Below, piece by piece: positions 7,909 to 16,922 of a stretch of DNA of 64,000 nucleotides. How positions within the stretch are numbered: the first letter of the stretch is position 1; every line of letters begins with the position of its first letter. The notes beneath the pieces were generated by a model. It searched no databases. It was not told where the DNA came from and worked only from the letters and a program-made list of their open reading frames with translations. The position numbers were made by a program, and so were the translations under genes. The DNA lies in contig NZ_CP154608.1 of NCBI RefSeq assembly GCF_039555325.1, forward strand, positions 558,001 to 622,000, given 5' to 3'. The stretch is from Sphingomicrobium sp. XHP0239. GTDB taxonomy: Bacteria; Pseudomonadota; Alphaproteobacteria; Sphingomonadales; Sphingomonadaceae.

Positions 7909-8760
7909 CTATTCCCACCGCGCGAGCGGGGGGAGGCTCATCAGGATGGCATCGGTGTTGCCGCCGGTCTTGAGGCCGAACAAGGTGCCGCGGTCGTAGA
8001 GAAGATTGAATTCAACGTAGCGTCCGCGGAAGTCCAGCAGCGCGGCCATGTCCTCGTCGGTGAAGTCGCTGTCCATGCGTTTGCGCACGATCCTCGGGAA
8101 GACGTCGAGGAACGCCTCGCCCACATCGCGTGTGAAGGCGAAATGCGGTTCGAACAGGTCGCCTTCCGCGTCCAGCCGGTCGTAGAAGATCCCGCCGACC
8201 CCGCGATGCCGCTGTCGATGGGGCAGATAGAAATAGTCGTCCGCCCATTTGCTGAACTTCTCGTAATAGGTCGGATCGTGCGCGGCGCAGGCTGCGCGCA
8301 GGCGGGCGTGGAACGCTTCCGTGTCGTCGTCATAGATCAGCGCCGGATTGAGGTCGGCGCCGCCGCCGAACCAGCGCTTCGACGTCGTGATCATCCGGGT
8401 GTTCATGTGCACGGCCGGGACATGAGGATTGGCCATATGGGCGACGAGGCTGATCCCGGTGGCGAAGAAGGAAGGATCCTCCTCGGTTCCGGGAATCGAT
8501 TTGGCGAATTCCTCGCTGAAGGTGCCGTAGACCGTGGAGACGTTGACCCCGACTTTTTCGAAAACCTTGCCCTTCATCACCCCACGCACGCCGCCGCCGC
8601 CATCCTCGCCCGCGGCGTCCTCGCGGTCCCACGCAATATAGTCGAAACGCGCGTCGGATCCGGCCTCCTGCTCGATCGCTTCGAACGCGGTGCAGATGCG
8701 GGTGCGCAGCGCTTCGAACCAGTCGCGTGCTGCCTGTTGCTGGGGGTCTAGGGCTTGCAT
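7909..8760 (-). CDS. hemF: Oxygen-dependent coproporphyrinogen III oxidase
   Basis: HemF decarboxylates coproporphyrinogen III to protoporphyrinogen IX with O2 in heme synthesis. The 283-residue protein shows the family signatures NPHVPAVHMNTR, KRWFGGGADLNP, the histidine-rich LPHRQRHRGVGGIF and, near the C-terminus, GRYVEFNLLYDRGT. The frame is open well upstream, but the conserved N-terminal helix fixes the start at the methionine of MQALDPQQQ. It diverges from the cytochrome bc1 genes, a sensible pairing because those proteins need heme. Confidence 0.95.
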   Translation of the reverse strand: MQALDPQQQAARDWFEALRTRICTAFEAIEQEAGSDARFDYIAWDREDAAGEDGGGGVRGVMKGKVFEKVGVNVSTVYGTFSEEFAKSIPGTEEDPSFFATGISLVAHMANPHVPAVHMNTRMITTSKRWFGGGADLNPALIYDDDTEAFHARLRAACAAHDPTYYEKFSKWADDYFYLPHRQRHRGVGGIFYDRLDAEGDLFEPHFAFTRDVGEAFLDVFPRIVRKRMDSDFTDEDMAALLDFRGRYVEFNLLYDRGTLFGLKTGGNTDAILMSLPPLARWE

Positions 8761-8828
8761 GGGGAGGGGGTTTAGTGAGGACGGGCGGACGCGCAAGGCC
8801 GCTTCGTCCCCCTGACCGAAATCATGCC

Positions 8829-8858
8829 TTGGCAAACGGGGCGAAGCGCGGCTATCAG
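8829..8858 (+). promoter_or_regulatory. Candidate promoter of petABC
   Basis: TTGGCA (8829-8834) is followed after 18 bases by TATCAG (8853-8858), in the 169-base divergent region between hemF and petA. The -35 hexamer recurs ahead of two other genes in the window. Assignment is by pattern and position only. Confidence 0.35.
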
Positions 8859-8929
8859 GCGCCCAACCGAAGGGGTGGCGCCATGCCGGCGATCCGCCCC
8901 TGATGCACAAGAGACCTACGGGATTTTCG

Positions 8930-9517
8930 ATGGCCACGACCGCACAACCTGAGCAGCCGGACCCCATGCTGAAGGAAGACGAAGCGACGCCGACCGATGG
9001 CGTCCGTCGTCGCGACTTCCTCGATATCGCCGCGCTGAGCTTCGGCGGGGTGGGGGTCGCCGCCGTGGTGCTGCCCCTCATCAACCAGATGAGTCCCGAC
9101 GCCGACGTGCGCGCGCTGGCCTCGACCGAGATCGACGTCAGCCAGATCCAGCCGGGGCAGGCGATCAAGACCAGCTGGCGCAAGCAGCCGGTGTTCATCC
9201 GCAACCTGACGCAGGAAGAGATTGCCGAGGCCAATTCGGTCAACGTCAGCAGCCTTCGCGATGCGCAGACGCTCGACGAGCGCACGCAGGAAGGGCATCG
9301 CAACTTCCTTGTCACGCTGGGTGTCTGCACCCATCTCGGGTGCGTGCCGCTGGGCGTCGGCGAGGGCGAGAACAAGGGCGAGTTCGGCGGTTATTTCTGC
9401 CCCTGCCACGGGTCGCACTACGACACGGCGGGCCGCATTCGCAAAGGACCCGCGCCGACCAACCTGGTCGTGCCCGAATTCGAATTCGTCACCGACGACC
9501 TGATCCGCATCGGGTAG
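8930..9517 (+). CDS. petA: Ubiquinol-cytochrome c reductase iron-sulfur (Rieske) subunit
   Basis: The Rieske protein passes electrons from ubiquinol to cytochrome c1 in the bc1 complex. The 195-residue form starts at the ATG at 8930; an in-frame ATG at 8903 would add nine residues. A twin-arginine export signal (RRRDF, residues 26-30) precedes a membrane helix at about 36-52. The [2Fe-2S] ligands are C133, H135 and C138 (CTHLGC) and C157, C159 and H160 (CPCHGSHY). The order petA-petB-petC is the standard alphaproteobacterial operon. Confidence 0.93.
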   Translation: MATTAQPEQPDPMLKEDEATPTDGVRRRDFLDIAALSFGGVGVAAVVLPLINQMSPDADVRALASTEIDVSQIQPGQAIKTSWRKQPVFIRNLTQEEIAEANSVNVSSLRDAQTLDERTQEGHRNFLVTLGVCTHLGCVPLGVGEGENKGEFGGYFCPCHGSHYDTAGRIRKGPAPTNLVVPEFEFVTDDLIRIG

Positions 9518-9537
9518 AGGACAAGAGGAAGCACCCC

Positions 9538-10824
9538 ATGAGTTTCGCCTGGGCAAAGCCTTACGAACCCAAGACGCAGCTGGGCCACTGGGTGGACCAG
9601 CGCCTGCCGCTGCCGCGCATGATCTACGGCGCGGTCGGGGGCGGCTATCCGGTGCCGCGCAACCTCAACTATGCCTGGAACTTCGGTGTTCTGGCCGGCG
9701 TGTTCCTGATGATCCAGATCGTCACCGGCATCGTCCTGGCGATGTGGTACAACAGCCAGGTCGGCACGGCGTTCGGCTCGGTCGAGCACATCATGCGCGA
9801 CGTCAACGCGGGCTGGTTCCTGCGCTACGCCCACGCCAACGGGGCGAGCTTCTTCTTCATCGTCGTCTACATCCATATCTTCCGCGGGCTGTTCTACGGC
9901 TCGTACAAGGCGCCGCGCGAACTCGTGTGGATGCTGGGGCTCGTCGTCTATCTTCTGATGATGGCGACCGCGTTCATGGGCTATGTCCTCCCCTGGGGGC
10001 AGATGAGCTATTGGGGCGCACAGGTCATCACGGGCTTCTTCTCGGCCTTCCCCTTCATCGGCGAACCGATCCGCGTGTGGCTGCTCGGTGGATACGTGCC
10101 CGACCAGCCGACGCTGACTCGTTTCTTCAGCCTTCATTACCTCCTGCCGTTCGTGATCGCGGGCACGGTGATCCTCAAGACCTGGGCGTTGCACATCCCG
10201 GGCTCGTCGAACCCGACCGGCGTGGACGTGAAGACCGAGAAGGACACGTTGCCCTTCCACCCCTTCTACACCGCCAAGGACGGCTGGTTCGTGCTGGCCT
10301 TTCTGATGGTCTACGTCGCGGTCACCTTCTTCCTGCCGAACGCGCTGGGTCATGCCGACAACTACATCGAGGCCGATCCGCTGGCGACGCCCGCGCACAT
10401 CGTGCCCGAATGGTACTTCCTGCCCTTCTACGGGATCCTCAAGGCGTTCACCGCGGACTTCATCCTGCCGGCGAAGCTGTGGGGCGTGGTCGCCATGTTC
10501 GCGGCGATCCTCATCCTGTTCCTGCTGCCGTGGCTGGACCGTTCGCCGGTGCGATCGGGTCACTATCGCCCGCTGTTCAAGGTGTTCTTCGGCCTTCTGA
10601 TCCTCGACGTGTTGCTGCTCGGCTGGGCCGGCGGCGCAGAGGTGACGCCGCTCACGGTCGCGATCATGCAGGTCGCCACCATGTATTATTTCGCGCACTT
10701 CCTCATCATCCTGCCGCTGATCTCGAAGTTCGAGAAGCCGATTCCGCTTCCCAATTCGATCTCGAAATCGGCGCTGCACGGCGAGGACGAGGAAAGTGCG
10801 CCCTACGGGCTCGCGCGGGCCTGA
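9538..10824 (+). CDS. petB: Cytochrome b of the bc1 complex
   Basis: The 428-residue product is an inner-membrane protein with eight predicted helices carrying the two b hemes. Family marks include LNYAWNFG at the start, the RYAHANGASFFF histidine region, GYVLPWGQMSYWGA of the Qo site, and PEWYFLPFYGIL (the PEWY motif). GAGGAAG lies eight bases before the ATG. The frame is open far upstream, inside petA, but homology starts here (MSFAWAKPYEPKT). It lies 20 bases after petA. Confidence 0.96.
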   Translation: MSFAWAKPYEPKTQLGHWVDQRLPLPRMIYGAVGGGYPVPRNLNYAWNFGVLAGVFLMIQIVTGIVLAMWYNSQVGTAFGSVEHIMRDVNAGWFLRYAHANGASFFFIVVYIHIFRGLFYGSYKAPRELVWMLGLVVYLLMMATAFMGYVLPWGQMSYWGAQVITGFFSAFPFIGEPIRVWLLGGYVPDQPTLTRFFSLHYLLPFVIAGTVILKTWALHIPGSSNPTGVDVKTEKDTLPFHPFYTAKDGWFVLAFLMVYVAVTFFLPNALGHADNYIEADPLATPAHIVPEWYFLPFYGILKAFTADFILPAKLWGVVAMFAAILILFLLPWLDRSPVRSGHYRPLFKVFFGLLILDVLLLGWAGGAEVTPLTVAIMQVATMYYFAHFLIILPLISKFEKPIPLPNSISKSALHGEDEESAPYGLARA

Positions 10825-10852
10825 CGACGACACGGGGACAAGAGACGATTTT

Positions 10853-11839
10853 ATGGGTCAGCTGATCAAGTTCATTGGTATCCGCGGCTTCGCTTTCTTC
10901 GCGGGCGTGGGCGTCATCATCGTCCTGCTGTTTGCGATGATCGGCGATCTCGCGACCTATTTCAGCGCCGAGCCCGAGGAATCGGCCGAGCATGCGCTGC
11001 ACAAATATCCCAAGGACGTGTCCTTCTCGTTCGACGGGCCGTTCGGGCGCTATGACGACGCCCAGCTGCAGCGCGGTCTGGCCGTCTATCAGAACGTCTG
11101 CGCCTCGTGCCACGGCATGCAGTATGTTGCGTTCCGCAATCTCGAGGAAATCGGGTACAGCGCCGAGGAAGTGAAGGCGTTCGCCGCCAACTGGGCGGTC
11201 GAAGTGCCGACCATCGATGCCGACACCGGCGAGGCCACGACCCGCCCCGCACTGCCGACCGACACCTTCCCGATGCCGTTCGAGAACGAGACCGCGGCGC
11301 GGCTCGCGAACAACAACGCCTATCCGCCCGACATGAGCCTGATCGTGAAGGCGCGTAGTGGTGGGGCCCCCTACATCTACTCGCTGCTGACGGGCTATCA
11401 GGAGCCCTATCAGGGCTATGAAGAGCCGGCAGCCGAGCTGGCGGAACGGTTCCCCGACGCAGCGCCGGGTCCGGGCCTGTATCACAACCCCTATTTCAAG
11501 AACCTCAATATCGCGATGCCCCCGCCGATCACGACCGACGGGCAGGTAAGCTATCCCGAGGGTGCGCCCGAACCGACCGTCGAGCAGATGGCGAAGGACG
11601 TGACCGCCTTCCTTGCATGGGCCGCCGAACCGCGGGCCGATACGCGCAAGAACGCCGGGACCGCGGTGCTCATCTTCCTCGCCTTCGCGACCGTGTTCGC
11701 CTATCTCAGCTATCGCCAGATCTGGGCCGAGGCGAAGCGCAAGGTCGTCGCCAAGGGTCCGCTCGATCCCGAGAACATGGCCGAGCGCGAAGAGGCCAAG
11801 GCCGAGGCGGCCGAGAAGGGCCGTGGGGTGAAGGGCTGA
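10853..11839 (+). CDS. petC: Cytochrome c1 of the bc1 complex
   Basis: Cytochrome c1 accepts electrons from the Rieske centre and passes them to soluble cytochrome c on the periplasmic side. The 328-residue protein has an N-terminal membrane segment or uncleaved signal (about 12-33), the covalent heme site C83-A-S-C86-H87, the conserved NAYPPDMSLI stretch, and a C-terminal membrane anchor (about 269-286) followed by a charged, Lys/Glu-rich tail. The start at 10853 follows an AAGAGA ribosome site; the in-frame codons upstream overlap petB and are not conserved. Confidence 0.95.
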   Translation: MGQLIKFIGIRGFAFFAGVGVIIVLLFAMIGDLATYFSAEPEESAEHALHKYPKDVSFSFDGPFGRYDDAQLQRGLAVYQNVCASCHGMQYVAFRNLEEIGYSAEEVKAFAANWAVEVPTIDADTGEATTRPALPTDTFPMPFENETAARLANNNAYPPDMSLIVKARSGGAPYIYSLLTGYQEPYQGYEEPAAELAERFPDAAPGPGLYHNPYFKNLNIAMPPPITTDGQVSYPEGAPEPTVEQMAKDVTAFLAWAAEPRADTRKNAGTAVLIFLAFATVFAYLSYRQIWAEAKRKVVAKGPLDPENMAEREEAKAEAAEKGRGVKG

Positions 11840-11885
11840 GGATTTCGCGGCTTTCGCGGATGATCCCGTCGGGGGCGTCCCGGTA

Positions 11886-12443
11886 ATGGGCGACCTCGAC
11901 CGATCCCCCGACCGCAATGCCGATCTTCGCGCGATGGTTCGGACCATCGCCGACTTTCCGAAGCCCGGCGTGCAGTTTCGCGACCTCACGACGTTGTTGC
12001 TCGATCCCGCCGGATTGAAGGCCAGCATCGAACGGTTGGTGGCGAGCGTCGCGGGTCCGATCGACCTGGTCGCCGCGATCGACGCGCGCGGGTTCGCGAT
12101 CGGCGGCGCGGTCGCGCAAGCGATGGACGCGGGGCTGCTGCTCATCCGAAAGGACGGCAAGCTGCCGGGCGAGACGATTGCCGAGGCCTATTCGCTCGAA
12201 TATGGCGAGGACCGGTTGGCGATGCATGTCGACGCCTGCGCTCCCGGCGCCCGCGTCCTGCTGGTCGACGATCTGATCGCGACGGGCGGGACTGCCGGTG
12301 CGGCTGCGACCCTGGTGGAGCGGGCCGGGGCCGAACTGGTGGGCGCACGTTTCCTGATCGACCTGCCCGATCTGGGTGGAAGCGCCCGGCTCCGCGAGCG
12401 CGGAGTCGAGACGTGGAGCCTGATGGAGTTCGCCGGCGACTAG
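11886..12443 (+). CDS. apt: Adenine phosphoribosyltransferase
   Basis: Apt salvages adenine with PRPP to give AMP. The 185-residue protein has the PRPP-binding signature VLLVDDLIATGGTA in the middle, the N-terminal MVRTIADFPKPGVQFRD and the RKDGKLPGET flexible-loop region of the family. It follows petC by 46 bases, a neighbourhood common in sphingomonads, where a methylthioadenosine phosphorylase gene often intervenes; none is present here. Its stop overlaps the stop of the convergent MaoC-like gene by four bases. Confidence 0.94.
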   Translation: MGDLDRSPDRNADLRAMVRTIADFPKPGVQFRDLTTLLLDPAGLKASIERLVASVAGPIDLVAAIDARGFAIGGAVAQAMDAGLLLIRKDGKLPGETIAEAYSLEYGEDRLAMHVDACAPGARVLLVDDLIATGGTAGAAATLVERAGAELVGARFLIDLPDLGGSARLRERGVETWSLMEFAGD

Positions 12444-12898
12444 GCCGGGCGGCGGCGCGTCATCACGTTGCTGGTAAAGCGCATGACTTCGACATCGTCC
12501 TGATTGAAAACGCTCGTGCGGGTCTTGTGCAGCCCGACGTCGGAGCGCGAGTTCATCGGGCGCTTTTCGAGCACCTCGGTCTCGAGCCGAAGCGTGTCGC
12601 CGGGGTAGACGGGCGTGAGCCATTTGAGGTCGTCGATGCCGGGCGAGCCGAGGCTGGCGATCTTCTGCGGTGCCATCCTGTCGACCAGCATGCGCATCGC
12701 CATGGCACCCGTGTGCCAGCCGGAGGCCGAGAGTTTACCGAATAGGCTCGCTTCGGCAGCCGCGTCGTCGAGGTGGAAAGGCTGGGGATCGTAGGCGCTC
12801 GCGAAATCGATCACTTCCTCGCGGGTGACCTTGTAGGCGCCGAAACGATCGATACGACCGACGTCGATGTCCTCCCAGAAGACGCGATCGTCAGACAT
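12440..12898 (-). CDS. MaoC-like (R)-specific enoyl hydratase/dehydratase
   Basis: The 152-residue single hot-dog-fold protein contains the hydratase-2 motif: [13 protein letters not shown] followed by [12 protein letters not shown], with Asp and His as likely catalytic residues. Members hydrate or dehydrate acyl-CoA thioesters, but the exact substrate cannot be read from sequence. It starts inside the end of ychF (8-base overlap) on the same strand, so it is probably co-translated with that GTPase. Family sure, substrate unknown. Confidence 0.85.
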   Translation of the reverse strand: MSDDRVFWEDIDVGRIDRFGAYKVTREEVIDFASAYDPQPFHLDDAAAEASLFGKLSASGWHTGAMAMRMLVDRMAPQKIASLGSPGIDDLKWLTPVYPGDTLRLETEVLEKRPMNSRSDVGLHKTRTSVFNQDDVEVMRFTSNVMTRRRPA

Positions 12899-13991
12899 TG
12901 AACTTGAACAGCATCACGTCGCCGTCCGAGACCACATAGTCCTTGCCTTCCTGGCGCAGCTTGCCGGCGTCGCGCGCCGCGCTTTCGCCGCCCAGCGACA
13001 CATAGTCATCGAAGGCGATGGTTTCGGCGCGAATGAAGCCGCGTTCGAAGTCGGTGTGGATCTCGCCGGCCGCCTGCGGCGCGCGCGCACCGCGGAACAC
13101 TGTCCAGGCGCGTGCTTCCTTGGGGCCGGCGGTGAAAAAGGTGTGGAGATTGAGAAGCTCGTAGCCCGCGCGGATGATCCGGTTGAGGCCGGTTTCTTCG
13201 AGGCCCATCTCGCCGAGGAACTCCAGTCGTTCCTCGCGCTCCATCCCGACCATGTCGGCCTCAATCGCGGCGGAGACGATCACGGCCTCCGCACCTTCGG
13301 CTTCGGCTTTCTCGAAGACACGCTTGGAGAAATCGTTGCCGGTGGCGGCATCCTCCTCGTTCACGTTACAGACGTAGAGGACGGGCTTTGCGGTCAGAAG
13401 CTGCGCCTGTGCGAACTGCTTGGCCTCTTCCTCGTCGTTGATGTCGGTGAGACGCGCGGGCTTGCCTTCGCGCAGGAGATCGAGCGCCTTGCCGAGAACG
13501 GCCGCCGTGATCTTCGCTTCCTTGTCACCGCCGGTGGCGCGCTTCTGCGCGTTGGGGACGCGTTTCTCGAGGCTTTCCATGTCGGCGAGGAGGAGTTCGG
13601 TCTCGACCACTTCGGCATCGGCGATCGGATCGACGTGGTTGGAGACGTGCTGGATGTCGTCGTCCTCGAAACAGCGCAACACGTGGACGATGGCGTCGAC
13701 CTCGCGGATGTTGGCGAGAAACTGGTTGCCGAGGCCCTCGCCCTTGGACGCGCCTTTCACGAGACCCGCGATGTCCACAAAGGCAAGCTGGGTCGGCACG
13801 ACCTTCGCCGACTTGGCGATCTCGGCGATGCGATCGAGGCGCGCGTCCGGAACCGCGACCTGGCCGACGTTGGGCTCGATCGTGCAGAAGGGATAGTTTG
13901 CGGCTTGCGCCGCCTGTGTTTCGGTCAGTGCGTTGAAGAGGGTCGATTTGCCCACGTTGGGCAGTCCGACGATGCCGCATTTGAAACCCAT
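12891..13991 (-). CDS. ychF: Ribosome-associated ATPase YchF (OLA1 family)
   Basis: YchF is a TRAFAC NTPase that prefers ATP and binds ribosomes and the proteasome in different organisms; in bacteria it modulates stress responses. The 366-residue protein has the P-loop GLPNVGKST (9-17), the switch DIAGLVKG (73-80), the atypical base motif NVNE in place of NKxD, and a C-terminal TGS domain ([12 protein letters not shown]...). The upstream open frame is not conserved; homology begins at [11 protein letters not shown]. rplY-pth-ychF is a common bacterial string; here three genes separate pth from ychF. Confidence 0.95.
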   Translation of the reverse strand: MGFKCGIVGLPNVGKSTLFNALTETQAAQAANYPFCTIEPNVGQVAVPDARLDRIAEIAKSAKVVPTQLAFVDIAGLVKGASKGEGLGNQFLANIREVDAIVHVLRCFEDDDIQHVSNHVDPIADAEVVETELLLADMESLEKRVPNAQKRATGGDKEAKITAAVLGKALDLLREGKPARLTDINDEEEAKQFAQAQLLTAKPVLYVCNVNEEDAATGNDFSKRVFEKAEAEGAEAVIVSAAIEADMVGMEREERLEFLGEMGLEETGLNRIIRAGYELLNLHTFFTAGPKEARAWTVFRGARAPQAAGEIHTDFERGFIRAETIAFDDYVSLGGESAARDAGKLRQEGKDYVVSDGDVMLFKFNV

Positions 13992-14004
13992 GATGTCGTC
14001 TTTT

Positions 14005-14098
14005 CCGTCTGTCGCGAGCGAAGTCGAAGGACCGCTCTTCCTTGCAGCCGCCGACGTAGAGAAAGGACGGTCCTTCGACAAGCGCCGGTCGCGGGGAT
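14005..14098. repeat. REP-type inverted repeat pair (sphingomonad GTCCTTCGAC family)
   Basis: Two copies of a 12-base core face each other: GTCGAAGGACCG at 14023-14034 and CGGTCCTTCGAC at 14068-14079. Each is followed outward by a matching GC-rich tail (CTCGCGACAG-like and AAGCGCCGGTCG). The core GTCCTTCGAC is typical of dispersed intergenic repeats in sphingomonads. The pair fills the 118-base gap between ychF and the divergent CPBP gene and can fold into a long cruciform. No transposase is nearby; a RAYT-type gene elsewhere would be expected. Confidence 0.65.
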
Positions 14099-14109
14099 AG
14101 GGGGGAAGC

Positions 14110-14706
14110 ATGGGAGATCGGACCAGAAGCAGCAGCGGCGCGACCTGGGCGACCGTCCTTATCAATCAGATGGCTTTCGCGGGCGCCGGATGGTGGTGGG
14201 CCGGTCGGCAGGGGCTGTCGCTGACGCAGGATCTCGCGCCGAGTGTCGACGCAGTGGCGATGGGACTGGCTGCGGCGGTGGGACTATATGGCGCGATCCT
14301 CCTGTCGAGATCGCTGTTGCCCGCGGTTTGGCGCGACCTGGATGCTCTGGTGCGCAAGATCTACGCCGAGAGCGGGTTGCCGCTGACGTGGCCCGCGATC
14401 CTCTTGCTCGGAACGGCGGCGGGGATCGGCGAGGAAATTCTCTTTCGCGGCGCGCTGCAGGGCTGGCTGGCGCAGGACTGGCCGATCATCGCGGCGGTGG
14501 CGTTGCCATCGGTCCTGTTTGCGCTGTTGCATCCCTACAGCCTCGCCTATGTCGCATATGCCTTCGTGATCGGCTGCCTACTGGGCCTCTTGTACGTCGT
14601 GACCGGAAGCCTCCTCGCCGTAGTCATCGCGCACGGTTTCTACGACGTGCTGGCGCTCGCCAAGCTCAAGCGAGTCGTCGAGGAGGATGCCGAGGCGTCA
14701 GCCTAG
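14110..14706 (+). CDS. CPBP family intramembrane metalloprotease
   Basis: The 198-residue protein has four to five membrane helices and the CPBP (Abi) catalytic residues: E108-E109-x3-R113 (EEILFR), H141 (FALLHP) and H175 with D179 (IAHGFYD). Bacterial members cleave or modify within membranes in bacteriocin immunity, prenyl-protein processing-like or envelope roles; the substrate here is unknown. The C-terminal codons overlap the 3' end of the convergent SDR gene by nine bases. No bacteriocin genes are nearby. Confidence 0.85.
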   Translation: MGDRTRSSSGATWATVLINQMAFAGAGWWWAGRQGLSLTQDLAPSVDAVAMGLAAAVGLYGAILLSRSLLPAVWRDLDALVRKIYAESGLPLTWPAILLLGTAAGIGEEILFRGALQGWLAQDWPIIAAVALPSVLFALLHPYSLAYVAYAFVIGCLLGLLYVVTGSLLAVVIAHGFYDVLALAKLKRVVEEDAEASA

Positions 14707-15702
14707 GTCGTTCTTCTGCACCGCCTGTACCGCGTCTCCCCAACGCGGGCTTTGTCCGATCCATCCCACCTGCGTCTTGGCGCTGACCAAATTGATCTCG
14801 GTCTGCGGTTTGCCGCCGGGATGGACGGGCACGCGCAGCGGCCGCTCGGAAGCGGGCATCGCGACGACGGCACCGATGGCACGGGCGACGTCGAGCACCT
14901 CGGCACTGCGGCCCGATCCGTCCTCGTTGCCCATGGCATCGACGATATCGGGATAGCCGGCCTTGTGGATGGGTTCGGCGCGGTCCTTCAACGCATTGGT
15001 ATAGCGGTTGCGATTGACCCAGATCTCCGTCGGATAGCCGCCGGGCTGGATGATCGTGGAAGTGATGCCATGGGTGTGAAGCTCGTAGCCATATTGCTCC
15101 GCCATCGCCTCGACCGCGAACTTGCAGGGGCTGTAGAGCCCAGAAGCGGGCACGATCACGCGGCCGAGCTGCGAGGAGATGAAGAAGAGCGCACCCGAAC
15201 CCGCCGCGCGCATCATCGGAAGGAAAGCATTGGTCACGCGCTGATAACCGAAGACGTTGGTGTCGAATGCATCGCGCATGGCGGTCTCGTCATGCACTTC
15301 GATGGGGCCGGTGATGCCGATCCCGGCATTGTTGACGAGGACGTCGAGACCGCCATCGGCCTCGACCGCCACGACGGCGTCGGCGATTTCTGCCGGCTCG
15401 CGGACGTCGAGCCGCAGGACGTGGAGGTCGAGACCCTCGACCTCGGCGAGCGCTTTCAGTTCCGCGCCTTCGGGTCGGGGCGTGTTGCGCATCGTCGCAT
15501 AGACCCGGGCGCCTTTGCGGGCGAAATGTTCGGCCATCGCGCGACCGAAGCCGGACGAGGTGCCGGTGATGAGGATCCTTTTGCCCGCAAGGCTGGGAGT
15601 CTCCATCGTCCGCAGTTCGGCGTCCTGAAATCGTGCTCCGACGCTCGCGGCGGCGCCGATGGCGGTGCCGGTGGCGAGAAGGGTGCGGCGAGTGAGGGAC
15701 AT
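14698..15702 (-). CDS. Short-chain dehydrogenase/reductase with twin-arginine signal
   Basis: The product is 334 residues. A Tat-type signal (LTRRTLLATG, residues 3-12, then a hydrophobic stretch to about 22) precedes a classical SDR domain: TGTSSGFG (46-53) for NAD(P) binding, NNAG (124-127), catalytic S176/S177, Y190 and K194 (YSPCK). Export to the periplasm with cofactor bound is therefore likely, unless translation begins at M33 (METPSLAGKR), which would give a cytoplasmic enzyme. Substrate unknown. A 42-base gap separates it from the upstream 2OG-oxygenase gene. Confidence 0.83.
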   Translation of the reverse strand: MSLTRRTLLATGTAIGAAASVGARFQDAELRTMETPSLAGKRILITGTSSGFGRAMAEHFARKGARVYATMRNTPRPEGAELKALAEVEGLDLHVLRLDVREPAEIADAVVAVEADGGLDVLVNNAGIGITGPIEVHDETAMRDAFDTNVFGYQRVTNAFLPMMRAAGSGALFFISSQLGRVIVPASGLYSPCKFAVEAMAEQYGYELHTHGITSTIIQPGGYPTEIWVNRNRYTNALKDRAEPIHKAGYPDIVDAMGNEDGSGRSAEVLDVARAIGAVVAMPASERPLRVPVHPGGKPQTEINLVSAKTQVGWIGQSPRWGDAVQAVQKNDLG

Positions 15703-15744
15703 GGCGGGGCTCCTACGGAATGGGAGCCACAGTCTACACGGACC

Positions 15745-16341
15745 TCAGGCGAAGTTGAAGCTGATCGACAGCCGTTCGCCGGGGCCGGGGTGGGACAGGA
15801 CCTCGTGCCGGAGGAAACTCTCCCAGAGGAGAAGAGTGCCGGGTTGCGGTTCGACCGTGATGAACGGCTGCAGATGGTCGGGGGCGTCGTCGCGTCGGAT
15901 CGGAGCGGCCATCATCATGGTATGGCGCGGATCCTCGAACCGGATGGCGCCGGCCCCGGGAGGGACTTCGACATAAAGCGTTCCCGAAAGAACGCTGTGC
16001 GGGTGAAGGTGCGACGTATGATGCGCGCCAGCTTCCATGAGATTGACCCACAGATGGTCGAGCGTGGGTTTGTAGTCCCAGCCCAGTTCCTTCGCGAAAG
16101 CGCGGGCGCGGCGAGTGAGAAGGGGTTTCAGATCGCCGATCACGGGATCGCGGGTGACGAGATCGTCGAGCGAGGCGTAGCTGGTGTAGCCCCGATATCC
16201 CTTCTCCTCCGCCCATGCCTGTCCGGCCTCGTCTTCTTCTGCGAGGTAGCGGATCGTTTCGGCCAGTTCTTCGAGCCGCTCGCGGTCGAGCATCTCGCTT
16301 CGGTGAAGCGGAGTGGCGAAAAGGAGGCGCGTGTTGCTCAT
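15745..16341 (-). CDS. Putative 2OG-Fe(II) oxygenase, TIGR02466-like
   Basis: The product is 198 residues. Near the middle are WVNLMEAGAHHTSHLHPHS, SGTLYVEVPPGAG and IRFEDPR, followed by GTLLLWESFLRHEV and ERLSISFNF. These are the motifs of a prolyl-hydroxylase-like double-stranded beta-helix family with His ligands and a 2-oxoglutarate-binding Arg. Such enzymes hydroxylate unknown targets, often with viral or translational links. Its ATG overlaps the pth stop (ATGA at 16338-16341), so the two are translationally coupled; an in-frame upstream extension lies inside pth and is not conserved. Confidence 0.8.
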   Translation of the reverse strand: MSNTRLLFATPLHRSEMLDRERLEELAETIRYLAEEDEAGQAWAEEKGYRGYTSYASLDDLVTRDPVIGDLKPLLTRRARAFAKELGWDYKPTLDHLWVNLMEAGAHHTSHLHPHSVLSGTLYVEVPPGAGAIRFEDPRHTMMMAAPIRRDDAPDHLQPFITVEPQPGTLLLWESFLRHEVLSHPGPGERLSISFNFA

Positions 16342-16907
16342 GCGCCCTGCCTTAGCGCCACGTCGTTCATGAACCGCGGACCGTCTCCCTTGGCGAGCCA
16401 ATGCGCTTCGGCCGCCATCGCTCCGAGCATATGGGCGAGATCGTCCATCTCGGCTTTCGCGTAATTGCCGAGAACGTGGCCGGTGACCCGGTCCTTGCGC
16501 CCGGGGTGGCCAATACCGATGCGAACGCGACGAAAATCGGGTCCGAGGTGGGCGTTGATGCTGCGAAGCCCGTTGTGTCCGGCGAGACCGCCGCCGTCGC
16601 GCACCTTCACCTTCATCGGCGCAAGGTCGAGTTCGTCATGAAAGACGGTGAGCGCCTGTTCGTCGAGCTTGTAGAAGTCGAGCGCGGCACGGACCGACTG
16701 GCCGCTTTCGTTCATGAAAGTCTGCGGCTTGAGGAGCAGGACCTTGGCGTTGCCGATGCGACCTTCGCGGATCCGTCCCCTGAACTGCGACTTTTCGGGG
16801 CCGAAACCATGTTCCTCGGAGATGACGTCGAGGGCCATGAAGCCGACGTTGTGCCGGTGCAGCTGATATTTCTCGCCCGGATTGCCGAGCCCCGCCCAGA
16901 TTTGCAT
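16338..16907 (-). CDS. pth: Peptidyl-tRNA hydrolase
   Basis: Pth frees tRNA from peptidyl-tRNA that drops off ribosomes. The 189-residue protein has the N-terminal GLGNPGEKY, the catalytic histidine H19 (HRHNVGF), PQTFMN (61-66), the HDELDL loop with D91, and GGGLAGHNGLRSI. It lies behind rplY, the usual arrangement, separated by 88 bases that hold a hairpin terminator. The oxygenase gene downstream overlaps its stop codon. Confidence 0.95.
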   Translation of the reverse strand: MQIWAGLGNPGEKYQLHRHNVGFMALDVISEEHGFGPEKSQFRGRIREGRIGNAKVLLLKPQTFMNESGQSVRAALDFYKLDEQALTVFHDELDLAPMKVKVRDGGGLAGHNGLRSINAHLGPDFRRVRIGIGHPGRKDRVTGHVLGNYAKAEMDDLAHMLGAMAAEAHWLAKGDGPRFMNDVALRQGA

Positions 16908-16922
16908 GGCCGCGTCCTACCC

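Noticed and set aside
12867..14786. 640-codon plus-strand frame opposite ychF
   Set aside because: Antisense shadow typical of high-G+C coding DNA; ychF is conserved along its full length.
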